Below, in pieces: positions 17,604 to 26,800 of a DNA stretch of 64,000 nt. The notes beneath the pieces were generated by a model. That model searched no databases. It was not told the DNA's origin and saw only the letters and a list, made by a program, of their open reading frames with translations. This stretch comes from Bacteroidia bacterium (GTDB lineage Bacteria > Bacteroidota > Bacteroidia > Palsa-965): the NCBI GenBank assembly GCA_025454955.1, contig JALONL010000007.1, positions 67,001-131,000 on the forward strand, given 5' to 3'. Each line of letters opens with the position of its first letter. The stretch's first letter is position 1. The translations under genes and the position numbers were made by a program.

Positions 17604-17827
17604 GAGGTAAATGATGTGGTAAAATAAAAATAAATTCAATCTAAACCATTGATAAGATTGAATACTGTAATCCCACCCCTTCCGCCATTTATGGGTATTA
17701 AGCGCGGTCAAGAACCATCTAAATACATTGATTTATTTGATTTTTTCCATCTTATATGTATTAACGAGAAAGACGCAATAGAGGTGATTTGCAGTTGCAA
17801 TGGGGTAAAAGATGGGGTAAAATAAAT
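17604..17827. promoter_or_regulatory. Putative arm repeats of the P4-type integrase
   Basis: Paired repeats of the type TG(T/G)GGTAAAA occur at 17604-17628 (GAGGTAAATGATGTGGTAAAA) and 17800-17827 (ATGGGGTAAAA twice). The second pair ends about 30 bp before the integrase ATG. Similar GGGGTAAAA repeats precede many P4-like integrase genes. The rest of 17440-17856 shows no ORF. Confidence 0.5.
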
Positions 17828-17856
17828 CCCAATATCCCCGCGCAACAGGAGCATTC

Positions 17857-19050
17857 ATGCCGAAGAAAGCACAAGAGTTAACCCAACTTGCCATCAAGAA
17901 ACTGACCAAAATTGGCCGTCATGCCGTAGGCGGTGTGGCGGGGCTGTATTTGCTGATTGGCGATAATGAGGCAAAGTCCTGGGTGTTGCGCATGAACGTC
18001 AATGGCGTTAGGCGCGATATGGGTTTAGGCAGCTTTGCCGACCTGTCTCTGTCGGCAGCGAGGGATAAGGCGCGAAATATCAGACAGCAAATTGCCAGCG
18101 GCACAAACCCGATTGAGGAACGTAAAAAGAAACGCCATGCGGCAATATTGCAGGAAGCATCGGCAATCACTTTTGAAAAAGCCTGTGCCGAATTTCTAAC
18201 GACGCACAAACAAAAATGGAAGAACGCCAAACATAAAAGTCAATGGGAGGCCACTTTAAAAACCTATGCCTATCCTGTTATCGGCAAGATTGTCGTCAGT
18301 GAAATCACGCTGCCTCACATCATCAAAATTCTCGAACCGATCTGGACGACCAAGACGGAAACCGCATCACGTTTGCGCGGACGTATTGAAACAGTATTAG
18401 ATTGGGCGATTGTGCGGGAGTATCGTAACAAGGACAATCCCGCCCGCTGGAAAGGCTATCTTGATAAGGTGCTGCCAAGCCCTAAAGCTATCGCCAAACC
18501 AGTGCATCACAAAGCCATTCCCGTTGCAGCAGTAGCGGCATTCTTTGCGCAACTACAAAGCAATACAAGCATGAGCAGTAAAGCCCTGCAATTTCTTATT
18601 CTCACCGCCACACGATCAAACGAAGTCCGCGGCGCGACGTGGGATGAGATCGACTTTGAAAAAAAAATCTGGACAATTCCCGCCGAGCGCATGAAAGCCG
18701 CGAAGGAACATCGCATACCGCTTGCGTCACAAGCTATTGCGTTGCTCAAATCCGTTCCACGTCATGCAAGAGAAAAATACATTTTTGTTGCACCACGCGG
18801 CGGGCAGCTTTCAGACATGGCCTTGACTGTATTCATGCGCCGCCTAAATGTCGATGCCGTACCGCATGGATTTCGTTCAACGTTTCGCGATTGGGTGGCT
18901 GAACACACCAACTATCCTAACCACGTCGCGGAAATGGCACTGGCGCACACGATCAGCAACAAGGTCGAAGCCGCCTACCGTCGCGGTGATCTGTTCGATA
19001 AACGCCGCGAGATGATGAATGAATGGGCGGGGTTTTGTACTGCAACATGA
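17857..19050 (+). CDS. P4-type tyrosine integrase
   Basis: 397 residues, SD AGGAG. The N-terminal DUF4102-type arm-binding domain (residues 1-100: ELTQLAIKKLTKIGRHAVGGVAGLYLLI ... MGLGSFADLSLSAARDKA) and a core-binding domain (110-200) precede the catalytic part, with Arg in TATRSNEVRGATW, HGFRSTFRDW, and a His plus Tyr near AHTISNKVEAAYRRGDL. This family is typical of Proteobacterial islands. It is internal, not beside the tRNA, and its AlpA-like partner is at 15617. It probably belonged to an element now fused into the resident one. Confidence 0.92.
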   Translation: MPKKAQELTQLAIKKLTKIGRHAVGGVAGLYLLIGDNEAKSWVLRMNVNGVRRDMGLGSFADLSLSAARDKARNIRQQIASGTNPIEERKKKRHAAILQEASAITFEKACAEFLTTHKQKWKNAKHKSQWEATLKTYAYPVIGKIVVSEITLPHIIKILEPIWTTKTETASRLRGRIETVLDWAIVREYRNKDNPARWKGYLDKVLPSPKAIAKPVHHKAIPVAAVAAFFAQLQSNTSMSSKALQFLILTATRSNEVRGATWDEIDFEKKIWTIPAERMKAAKEHRIPLASQAIALLKSVPRHAREKYIFVAPRGGQLSDMALTVFMRRLNVDAVPHGFRSTFRDWVAEHTNYPNHVAEMALAHTISNKVEAAYRRGDLFDKRREMMNEWAGFCTAT

Positions 19051-19093
19051 CACCATAAAAAAATCTTACTATCCCCCCTGCATATAGAATGTT

Positions 19094-20887
19094 CTAAAAG
19101 TTTTCCAGAGGGGGATGAGGTAGCAGTTCAGTCTGCAATACCCATTCATCTAGTTTTTTCTGCTCAAATAGTTCGATATATTTCCCTTGAGAGATGAAAT
19201 AATTCTGTAACTCGTAGAAAAAATCCTTTTCATCCTGCGTTCTATTGCTACGCTGAAAATTATACTCTTGGATAAGCTTATTCATTTGAGCAATTTTTCC
19301 ATTAAAGGTTTCCTGCATTTCCTGCTCTTTTACCTTTCTATTGAGAAAAAGAACAGATGTACGATAGATACTGTATGAACTATCATTTTTATTTTGGATT
19401 TCCTTATCTGGTAAAAAAGCAACATATTCATTGGGATTTTGACGAAGAATGAGTGCATGGTTAAATGTAGAAAAATCTCCAGAGCCACTATCTTCTCTAA
19501 AAAGTATGCCAAAACGAAATGTATTCTTTGAATGAGCGATCCTATAAAACTTCATATTCTGGCTAACAATGTTAATGAATTGATTGTATTCATTAAAATC
19601 AGCAACTCGATCTTGTTGAATAACGTTATTTGGTTCTTTAATATACTTAAGCCAAGATTCAATTTTAGATGGCTGTAGCAAAAAAAGCCTTTGCATTGAA
19701 GCACCTTTTTCAAGGGCATTGAGAGTAGATTGAACGAAGTCAATAGTGCGTACCATGCGATTAGGTTGGAGTACACTCTGCCAGAAACCAGAATGTGAAA
19801 CTGTAAAATACTCATCCCCTTGACGAAGATTATCCAAGCAGACACAAAAGGCTTTAATGATAGAGCCATTAGAATTGGTATGGTCAATGGTTAGTTTATG
19901 TTTCTGTTGAATTGAAAGAAACTGCTGTTCAAGTTCATGTAACCTAATTGAAAAATAAACTTCTTCCAGCGAACCTGAGATAATGCCCTTCATGTTTTTA
20001 TTGATCTCACGCAATTTATCCTTGTTCGCATTTGCAGCTATCTGTTCTATAAATTCGTTCTTCGTCCTGCAGACATTGTCTTTATTTTTATCTGAATTAT
20101 AAATAATATCAAAGTGTGCTTGATAATCTGCAATAATGGTTTTGTCTAAGCAAAGGAAACTGGCCTTCATTTCCATTATTTCACCTGGCAAAGAAACATT
20201 CTTTGCATTGTTATTATTTTCTTTGGTGATATGGAGGGAGACGATGAGTTCCTGATCGTCAATGATGATATATGTGTTAGCAATGGTAAATTCATTCATC
20301 AATAAGATGCTGAATTCTTTGTCGTTTGAATTCCTATCCAATAAGTCAATATAATGTTTGTATAGGTATCCATCTTTACTGATCTGACGACTGGTTATTC
20401 GACGATATTCAAACGGCTGATTTTTTTCCATCCGCTCTACATAGGAATCAAGATAAGATTTCAGTTCTTTTTCTTCCAGATAATCCAATGTTTTGCCAAT
20501 CACTGAAATTTTTTTGCAGGGATTGTTTCCTGATAGAGCAGCAATAATTCGTGTAATTCTTTCTTTTTGATCAAGCGGAATGAAACCATGTCGGGTGTTT
20601 TGAAAGGCTACACGAAGACTCTTTATTTGTTCTTCATATGTCAGATTATGCCGCTTTGTCTCATCTTCATTGCGCTTCATTGAAAGAATATGTGATACTG
20701 CCAGCCATATAAAGACAATTAAAGCCAAGAATAGCGAAAAACTATAAAACTGTCCTGTCTTCTCTTTAAAAAAATACTCTATACCCCATGTGACAAGAAT
20801 AAGAAGAAATACTTCGATAATTCTTCCTAACGGAGTCGTGATCATTTTCCACAATAGTCCAGAATTTTGTTTTTTATCTTCATTCAT
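19094..20887 (-). CDS. Large membrane-anchored hypothetical protein, 597 aa
   Basis: Residues 1-75 contain two membrane spans (IIEVFLLILVTWGIEYFF and SLFLALIVFIWLAVSHIL) followed by a long cytoplasmic region of about 520 residues with predicted helices and mixed strands. A stretch near residue 120-200 (CKKISVIGKTLDYLEE ... LLDRNSN) is faintly reminiscent of PLD-like or sensor modules, too weak to assign. It converges with the P4-type integrase, ends 43 bp from it, and is AT-rich. Such integrase-adjacent single genes are often cargo, including phage defence. Function is unknown. Confidence 0.7.
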   Translation of the reverse strand: MNEDKKQNSGLLWKMITTPLGRIIEVFLLILVTWGIEYFFKEKTGQFYSFSLFLALIVFIWLAVSHILSMKRNEDETKRHNLTYEEQIKSLRVAFQNTRHGFIPLDQKERITRIIAALSGNNPCKKISVIGKTLDYLEEKELKSYLDSYVERMEKNQPFEYRRITSRQISKDGYLYKHYIDLLDRNSNDKEFSILLMNEFTIANTYIIIDDQELIVSLHITKENNNNAKNVSLPGEIMEMKASFLCLDKTIIADYQAHFDIIYNSDKNKDNVCRTKNEFIEQIAANANKDKLREINKNMKGIISGSLEEVYFSIRLHELEQQFLSIQQKHKLTIDHTNSNGSIIKAFCVCLDNLRQGDEYFTVSHSGFWQSVLQPNRMVRTIDFVQSTLNALEKGASMQRLFLLQPSKIESWLKYIKEPNNVIQQDRVADFNEYNQFINIVSQNMKFYRIAHSKNTFRFGILFREDSGSGDFSTFNHALILRQNPNEYVAFLPDKEIQNKNDSSYSIYRTSVLFLNRKVKEQEMQETFNGKIAQMNKLIQEYNFQRSNRTQDEKDFFYELQNYFISQGKYIELFEQKKLDEWVLQTELLPHPPLENF

Positions 20888-21057
20888 AATAGAAAAAATT
20901 AGTTGTTATGATCTCACTATTACCTTTTGATTCGTTGACTTCGACTAATTATTGCCGCAATTAAAAACACAAAATTTGCTACATCATTCAAGATATTTAT
21001 ATGAGGTTTAACGATCTCAATCTTAGAATTTTTCCCTTGTTATATAAATATTAATAT
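20888..21057. other. AT-rich intergenic region
   Basis: The gap holds the promoter region of the membrane protein gene and the end of the lipoprotein gene. I see no further structure. Confidence 0.4.
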
Positions 21058-21654
21058 TTAATAAATTCGCCCCATTGTGAATACGCCATCAGTAATGATA
21101 TGCATGGGTAAGTTGTTGGGGATGCCGTAAACAGTCCCAGAAAAACGCCCACGCACATACTCAGGCGTGACTTCGGTGAGTATCAGCCGCGCATCGGAGA
21201 CAATGCCACTGGTCTGCAACGCTTCATCAATGGTAAAAGTCATTTCTCCATCTGCTGTATAATAAATAAAACGAAAATCAAAATTGAGTAAACCTCGTTC
21301 GTTGAGTTGTGTAGTGGTGTAGTTTGTATAGGTGAGATTCGTTGTCAGCGGAACTGTATCATTGAGCGTCAGATAGATATGATTTTGTCCGATCAAGGCT
21401 GTATCTCGCATCGCTACGAATGAGAAGGAGCTACTTGTTGTTGTTGGGTCGAACGGTGTTATGAATACCGTCTTATTGGGCATGATGTAAGTCTGCTCCA
21501 CGCCATCAAGTTTAAACGTGACCGAATATTCGACGGGCAGTGTTGGCTCTGTTGGTTGTGGTTGTTCGGGAAGGGTCTCGCGTTTGCAGGATGCAACAGA
21601 CGTTAGAAGAAGAAATGTCGCACTGTAAAACACGAACTGTCGAAGGAAATGCAT
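21058..21654 (-). CDS. Lipoprotein, paralogue of the 22499 gene
   Basis: 198 residues with a lipoprotein signal (hydrophobic leader ending SVASC, Cys about 23). The mature part begins with a Pro/Glu-rich linker, then a beta-rich domain (VTFKLDGVEQTYIMPNK ... YVRGRFSGTVYG). The protein at 22499-23065 has the same framework (RFKIDGVEKQYTNANN ... YLKGRFSATLYS). It probably sits on a membrane facing the periplasm or cell surface. The gene between them encodes a barrel. Confidence 0.75.
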   Translation of the reverse strand: MHFLRQFVFYSATFLLLTSVASCKRETLPEQPQPTEPTLPVEYSVTFKLDGVEQTYIMPNKTVFITPFDPTTTSSSFSFVAMRDTALIGQNHIYLTLNDTVPLTTNLTYTNYTTTQLNERGLLNFDFRFIYYTADGEMTFTIDEALQTSGIVSDARLILTEVTPEYVRGRFSGTVYGIPNNLPMHIITDGVFTMGRIY

Positions 21655-21818
21655 AACGAGTAAGATTTTTATGTTGCAACTATTGTGTTTGGGAAGTCAA
21701 AATCCTTTTAGTTTTATTACAATAGTATTTAATATAACGTTTTAAAAAATCATCAGATCTGATGGTATGTCAATGAAAAAAAATCAAATTATCAACAGAT
21801 TTAGTTCTCAACCCAAAC

Positions 21819-21851
21819 AAAAACCCCAGCAGCACAAAGCCGCTGGGGTTT
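21819..21851 (-). terminator. Terminator of the barrel gene
   Basis: AAACCCCAGC and GCTGGGGTTT form a 10-bp stem, followed on the minus strand by a T-rich tract. It lies 27 bp after the stop of the 21878 gene. Confidence 0.7.
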
Positions 21852-21877
21852 CTCCTTACCACCATCCTTCCCCTCAA

Positions 21878-22489
21878 TCAGAACTTATAGGCCGCGCCGA
21901 AGTTGAACGCGGAATAGCCAAAACCTGTTTCAACTGATACAGCCCAGTTTGTATTGATAAAATATCGTGCGCCGAAGTAGCCCCCGAAGGAAAATAAAAC
22001 ACTGCGCGCACTCGACCCATAGTTAAAGTTCGGGTCGTTATCCTCATAGGTGCGGCGCATGTAATTTGCACCGAGCATCAGGCCAGAATATAAATCCCAC
22101 TTCTTCAAATCCTTGCCTTTGAGTGACTGCAAATGCCACGCCGCCCGCGCCGCGATCAGCGTATATCGCCATCTCAAGCTGTAAGTATAGTTGTAATAGA
22201 AAGTCTGATTTGTAACGCCAAACTGCTTGTAGCCAACCAGGCCGCCGAGGCTGATAATGCCTTTGACTTTGTCACCGCTGAGCGGCCAGATCGCGCGTTC
22301 AAAATTCACATTGAACATCGGCGTTGAATAACTGCCATCAGTCACATCTTGATAAGCCCCGCCAAGCCCTATCCCGATGCCCAGCACCTGATTATCCTGC
22401 TGATAAATGGATTGCGCGCAGGTTTGCTGTGAAAGAAAAAAGCAGAGAAATGCCAGCCCGATACGGGCGAAAGAGAATGCTGTGTTCAT
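21878..22489 (-). CDS. Outer-membrane beta-barrel protein
   Basis: 203 residues with a signal peptide (cleavage near TCAQ). The mature chain has alternating strands and Gly/aromatic residues (LGIGIGLGGAYQD ... LISLGG-type stretches ... FSFGGYFGARYFINTNWAVSVETGFGYSAFNFGAAYKF) and ends in Phe, like 8-stranded OMP_b-brl proteins. It starts 9 bp after the stop of the lipoprotein gene at 22499, so the two are co-transcribed. No specific function is assigned. Confidence 0.75.
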   Translation of the reverse strand: MNTAFSFARIGLAFLCFFLSQQTCAQSIYQQDNQVLGIGIGLGGAYQDVTDGSYSTPMFNVNFERAIWPLSGDKVKGIISLGGLVGYKQFGVTNQTFYYNYTYSLRWRYTLIAARAAWHLQSLKGKDLKKWDLYSGLMLGANYMRRTYEDNDPNFNYGSSARSVLFSFGGYFGARYFINTNWAVSVETGFGYSAFNFGAAYKF

Positions 22490-22498
22490 GAGTGTGGT

Positions 22499-23065
22499 TT
22501 ATTGGAAGATGGGCAAATAAAACTCGCCGTCGGTCAACTGATGAACAGCGACGTTAGCGGATGAATAAAGCGTTGCAGAAAAGCGGCCTTTTAAATACGT
22601 CGCGGTCTGTTCGGTCAAGGTCACGCGCAGATTGGGCGACGTCACCACGCTCATGTCACTGGTCATGATGCCGTTCTCATCAGTATAAGTGAGCATCCCA
22701 AGAGCAACTTGATATTCGGCAGCGTTGGTCGTCGGAAAATTCACGTAGGTACGGTTGAGCACAAAGGCATTCGCATCGTTCAGGCTTATGCCGATACCAT
22801 TACGACTTAAATCATCGCTGTCCAGATAACAGGAAATGCCTGTGTTGTACTGATTATTCGCCGCAACAAAATCGTTAAATCGGCAGGTGTTGTTCGCATT
22901 GGTATATTGCTTTTCAACGCCATCGATCTTAAAGCGAGTGAAGTACTGTTGTGGCGGCGGTGGCGGTGCAACAGTATTTTGAGGATCATCTTTGCGACAC
23001 CCTCCTGCAAGGAATAACACTATTCCTGCGCAAAAAATGGCTGTTAAGCGAAATTGCTTTTTCAT
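22499..23065 (-). CDS. Lipoprotein, paralogue of the 21058 gene
   Basis: 188 residues from the ATG at 23065 (MKKQFRLTAIFCAGIVLFLAGGC; lipobox AGGC). A proline-rich linker (VAPPPPPQQ) precedes a beta-rich domain homologous to the 21058 product. The upstream gene is the divergent XRE regulator at 23230, so a shared control region lies between 23066 and 23229. Confidence 0.75.
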   Translation of the reverse strand: MKKQFRLTAIFCAGIVLFLAGGCRKDDPQNTVAPPPPPQQYFTRFKIDGVEKQYTNANNTCRFNDFVAANNQYNTGISCYLDSDDLSRNGIGISLNDANAFVLNRTYVNFPTTNAAEYQVALGMLTYTDENGIMTSDMSVVTSPNLRVTLTEQTATYLKGRFSATLYSSANVAVHQLTDGEFYLPIFQ

Positions 23066-23229
23066 GGGTTTGTGGATAAAACTGTGTTTTGATAGGGTAT
23101 AAATCATCACGCAGGGTTGATACAAAGGCACAAAAACAAAGAGACTTTACCCCCATACGACAGGAATAATTTATTCCTGTGGGAACTATTTTATAATGCG
23201 TATTTTTACCACTAACCAAACTTATCTCT

Positions 23230-23601
23230 ATGGACATCGGACATATCCAGATCGGTCAGAAAATCAAAAAACTGCGCGAGTTAAAAAACTTGACGCAGGA
23301 CTTCATGGCCGCTCAGCTTGAAATGAGCCAGAGTGCGTATAGCAAAATCGAAACTGGTGAAAGCGATGTGACCTTCAAGAAACTCGAACTCATCGCCAGC
23401 GCCCTCGATGTGAAGCCAGAGGATATTGTGACATTCAACGAGCGCATGGTGTTTAACGTCCAGCACAACCAGACTGGCAACGGACTTGTTATTAATCACA
23501 TGACCGATGAAATGAAAAAACTCTACGAAGAACTTATCACCCAGCTACGCGAAGAAAACGCACACCTGAAATCTATCCTCGATAAGGTGTTGGGGAAGTA
23601 A
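23230..23601 (+). CDS. XRE-family HTH regulator with C-terminal helix
   Basis: 123 residues. An N-terminal HTH_3 domain (residues 8-65: IGQKIKKLRELKNLTQDFMAAQLEMSQSAYSKIETGE, given here in part) is followed by a short linker and a C-terminal coiled helix (LYEELITQLREENAHLKSILDKV) for dimerisation. This layout is frequent in Bacteroidota. It may control the divergent lipoprotein/barrel operon or the STAND gene downstream. Confidence 0.85.
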   Translation: MDIGHIQIGQKIKKLRELKNLTQDFMAAQLEMSQSAYSKIETGESDVTFKKLELIASALDVKPEDIVTFNERMVFNVQHNQTGNGLVINHMTDEMKKLYEELITQLREENAHLKSILDKVLGK

Positions 23602-23627
23602 CTTTTATCCTCAAATCTGTGGATAAG

Positions 23628-23652
23628 GCCAGCATTTTTGCTGGCTTTTTTA
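23628..23652 (+). terminator. Rho-independent terminator
   Basis: GCCAGC and GCTGGC with an ATTTTT loop, followed by seven Ts. It ends the XRE gene. Confidence 0.85.
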
Positions 23653-23862
23653 TTAACAGTCGTTCAAACTCAAAAAAAACACCATCTAAGTAGTTCCATA
23701 TAAATTTTAATTTTATAGCGAAAATTAACAATATCCATCTTTCTCCTAAAAATCGTTTTATTATAGCTTATCATGCCAAAACCAATTATACACTAAGCAT
23801 TAATACGTTCATTTAGAACAGTCATCGTTTTTATAGGTATAAAAATATAAATATAGATTAAC

Positions 23863-26800
23863 ATGAATACTCAGGTTTTAAACAATCGATTTGAAATTAC
23901 AGGCGACGATATCGCTTTGCTCGATGATGCAGCTCTACGTAATTTAATCGGCCTTCTTTGTGAAGCCGATTGTCGGACGGCAGGATTGAGCGCAACCCAT
24001 GTGACGTATGGAGGACATCAGGATGCACCAGATGGTGGCATAGACGTAGAAGTCAAAACGCCGCATCCCTTCCCTCACAATGTAGCCATACTACGCAGCC
24101 ATACTGCTTTTCAAGTTAAGACGCAGGCGATGCGACCAAGTGAAATTTCAGATGAAATGAAACCTAAAGGCGTGTTAAGGTCAGCCATTCAAGCGCTAAT
24201 TAAGAATAGAGGTGCTTATATAATTATTAGTTCAAAAGATTCAACAACCGCTTCTTCATTGGAAGAGCGCTTGAGAGCAATGAAAGAAGCGGTTAGTGAG
24301 CAAGATACTGAGGCATCGCTACATATAGATTTTTATGACCGCACTCGTATTGCCACATGGGTTCGTATGTACCCATCTTTAGTTTTATGGGTGCGTGATC
24401 AAATTGGCCGAGCACTTCCAGGTTGGCGTCCGTATTGTAATTGGGCTAAATCACCCGAAGGCATAGAAGAAGAGTATTTGATTGATGAAGGCTTACGTTT
24501 GAGGGATGACACGCAAGATCAGAGCCAAAATCCAAGAATATCTATCCAAGAAGGTTTAGATAGAATACGCCAAAAACTCGCAATGCCTAGATCAGTTGTT
24601 AGGTTAGTTGGCTTGTCAGGTGTAGGGAAAACCAGATTAGTACAGGCGTTATTTGATGCTCGGATAGGAGAAGGCCCTTTAGATCAAAAAACAGTTTTCT
24701 ATACAGATATATCAGATAGCCCTCATCCAACGCCTCAACAGTTAGTCGAGCAATTAATTGCTGAAAATGCAAAGGGAACTCTTGTCATCGATAATTGCCC
24801 ACCTGATCTACATCAAAGGCTTGCGGAACTGTGCATAAGCCCAGCGAGTCGCCTTAGTCTCCTAACAGTCGAGTATGACGTTAGGAATGAAACGCTCTCT
24901 GACGAAACGAATGTTTTTCATTTAGAGCCGTCTAGCGAGGAACTGATTACACGGGTTTTAAGAAAGAGATTTCCTCATATCAATGAAATTGACGCAGACA
25001 CAATCTCAAAAGCATCTGGGGGCAATTATCGTATAGGTATTGCGATTGCCAATACAGTCAGAAAAGGCGAAAATCTAGCAGGTCTCACCGATATGCAGTT
25101 ATTCAAGAGACTTTTCGAGCAGCAGCAAGGATCAAGCGATAGACTAATGCTGAACGCGGGAGTTCTATCTCTTGTGTATTCTTTTGATGGAGACAACACA
25201 TCTGACAGATCAGAATTAAAGACACTGGCATCATTAATTGAAAAGCCTGTGTTGGAATTTTACAAAGATGTAGCCGAGCTTAAGAACAGAGATCTTGTCC
25301 AAAGCAGAAGCATTTGGAGAGCTGTTCTCCCTCATGCAATTGCAAATATGCTTGCAAAGCACGCTCTTGAATGCATCCCGAAAGATATTATTTTAACAAC
25401 TTTCTTAGAACAGGGTACAGAACGACTTATACTTTCTTTATCTCGTCGTTTAGGTTATTTGCACGACTCTCCTGTAGCAGTTGCTATAGTAAATGACCTA
25501 CTTGCTGAAGGAGGGTGGTTAGGAGATGTTCGGAACCTTAATAAATTTGGCATGAATGTCTTTTCTAACCTTGCACCTGCATCACCAGAAAAAGCATTAG
25601 AAACTATAGAACGCGCCGCCAAAAGTGATCCGACTTCACTATTCCTATCAAGAGAGAACGATCATTTTTATGAGTATGTATGTATGCTTCGCTCAATAGC
25701 CTACGACAAAAATCTTTTTAAGAGATGTACAAATCTAATTTGTGATTTTGCGCTATCAGAAAAAGAAGGGCAAAATTATAACTCTATCAGGGCTGTATTA
25801 AAGTCTTTATTCTATGCTTATCTATCTGGAACACACGCTAAAGAAACTGAAAGACTACAGGTTATTGAAGGGCTTCTTGTATCAGACAACAAAGAGAAAC
25901 AGAGCCTAGGTATAGCCTTATTGGATATTACTTTAAACGCGCAGCACTTTACAGCAGTAAATACCTTCTCTTTCGGTGGCAGAAAGAGAGATTACGGCTA
26001 TTATCCACAAGGGGAAGAAATAAGACGTTGGTACACAATATTCATTAAAGCGGCTGAAAAACTGGCTAATTCTCAAAGTGATTTAAGCAGTAAAACACGA
26101 CAAATTCTAGCATCACGCTTTCGTGGATTGTGGACACAAGCTCATATGTTTGACGAATTAGAAAGCGTTGCAACTCATCTGCATCAAATTCGAGCTTGGA
26201 ATGAAGGATGGATGGCTGTTAGAAAGACTATTAGTTTTGCCAAAAAGAACATGGACAGAGAAATAATTGAGCGTCTTGAAAAAATTGAACGCCTATTATC
26301 TCCTTCGGACTTGATTGAAAAAAGTCGTGTTTATGCTCTTTCAAATAGATATGATAGAGCTTTGGATTCTCTTGATGAAGAAGATGCAAGTGCAGGAAGA
26401 CCCGAAAGGCGTCGGCAGCGTATTGATCAAGTTACCTTCGAACTCGGTGTCCAGGTAGCTCAAAATACTTCAGCCTTTGAAACTTTACTACCCGAACTTG
26501 TAAAAATTCATCCCCGACCAACCAACCTGTTTACATTTGGTAGAGGATTGGCACAAGGCAGTGTTGACAAAGAGAAGACATGGTCACTTCTAAAAGAGCA
26601 GCTTTCTAGGACAAAAGAAAATGAACGGAACGTGCAGGTACTACTAGGCATGATTTCAAGAGCAGAAAATGCCCCCCCTACGCTTTGCAATACTTGGCTT
26701 GATGAGGCTTTGCATGATACAACTTTGAAGTCTTGGTTTCCGCATATTCAATTCGCCTTTGGTTTTGATGCGAGAGGATTGGAACGCCTACATCAAGCTC

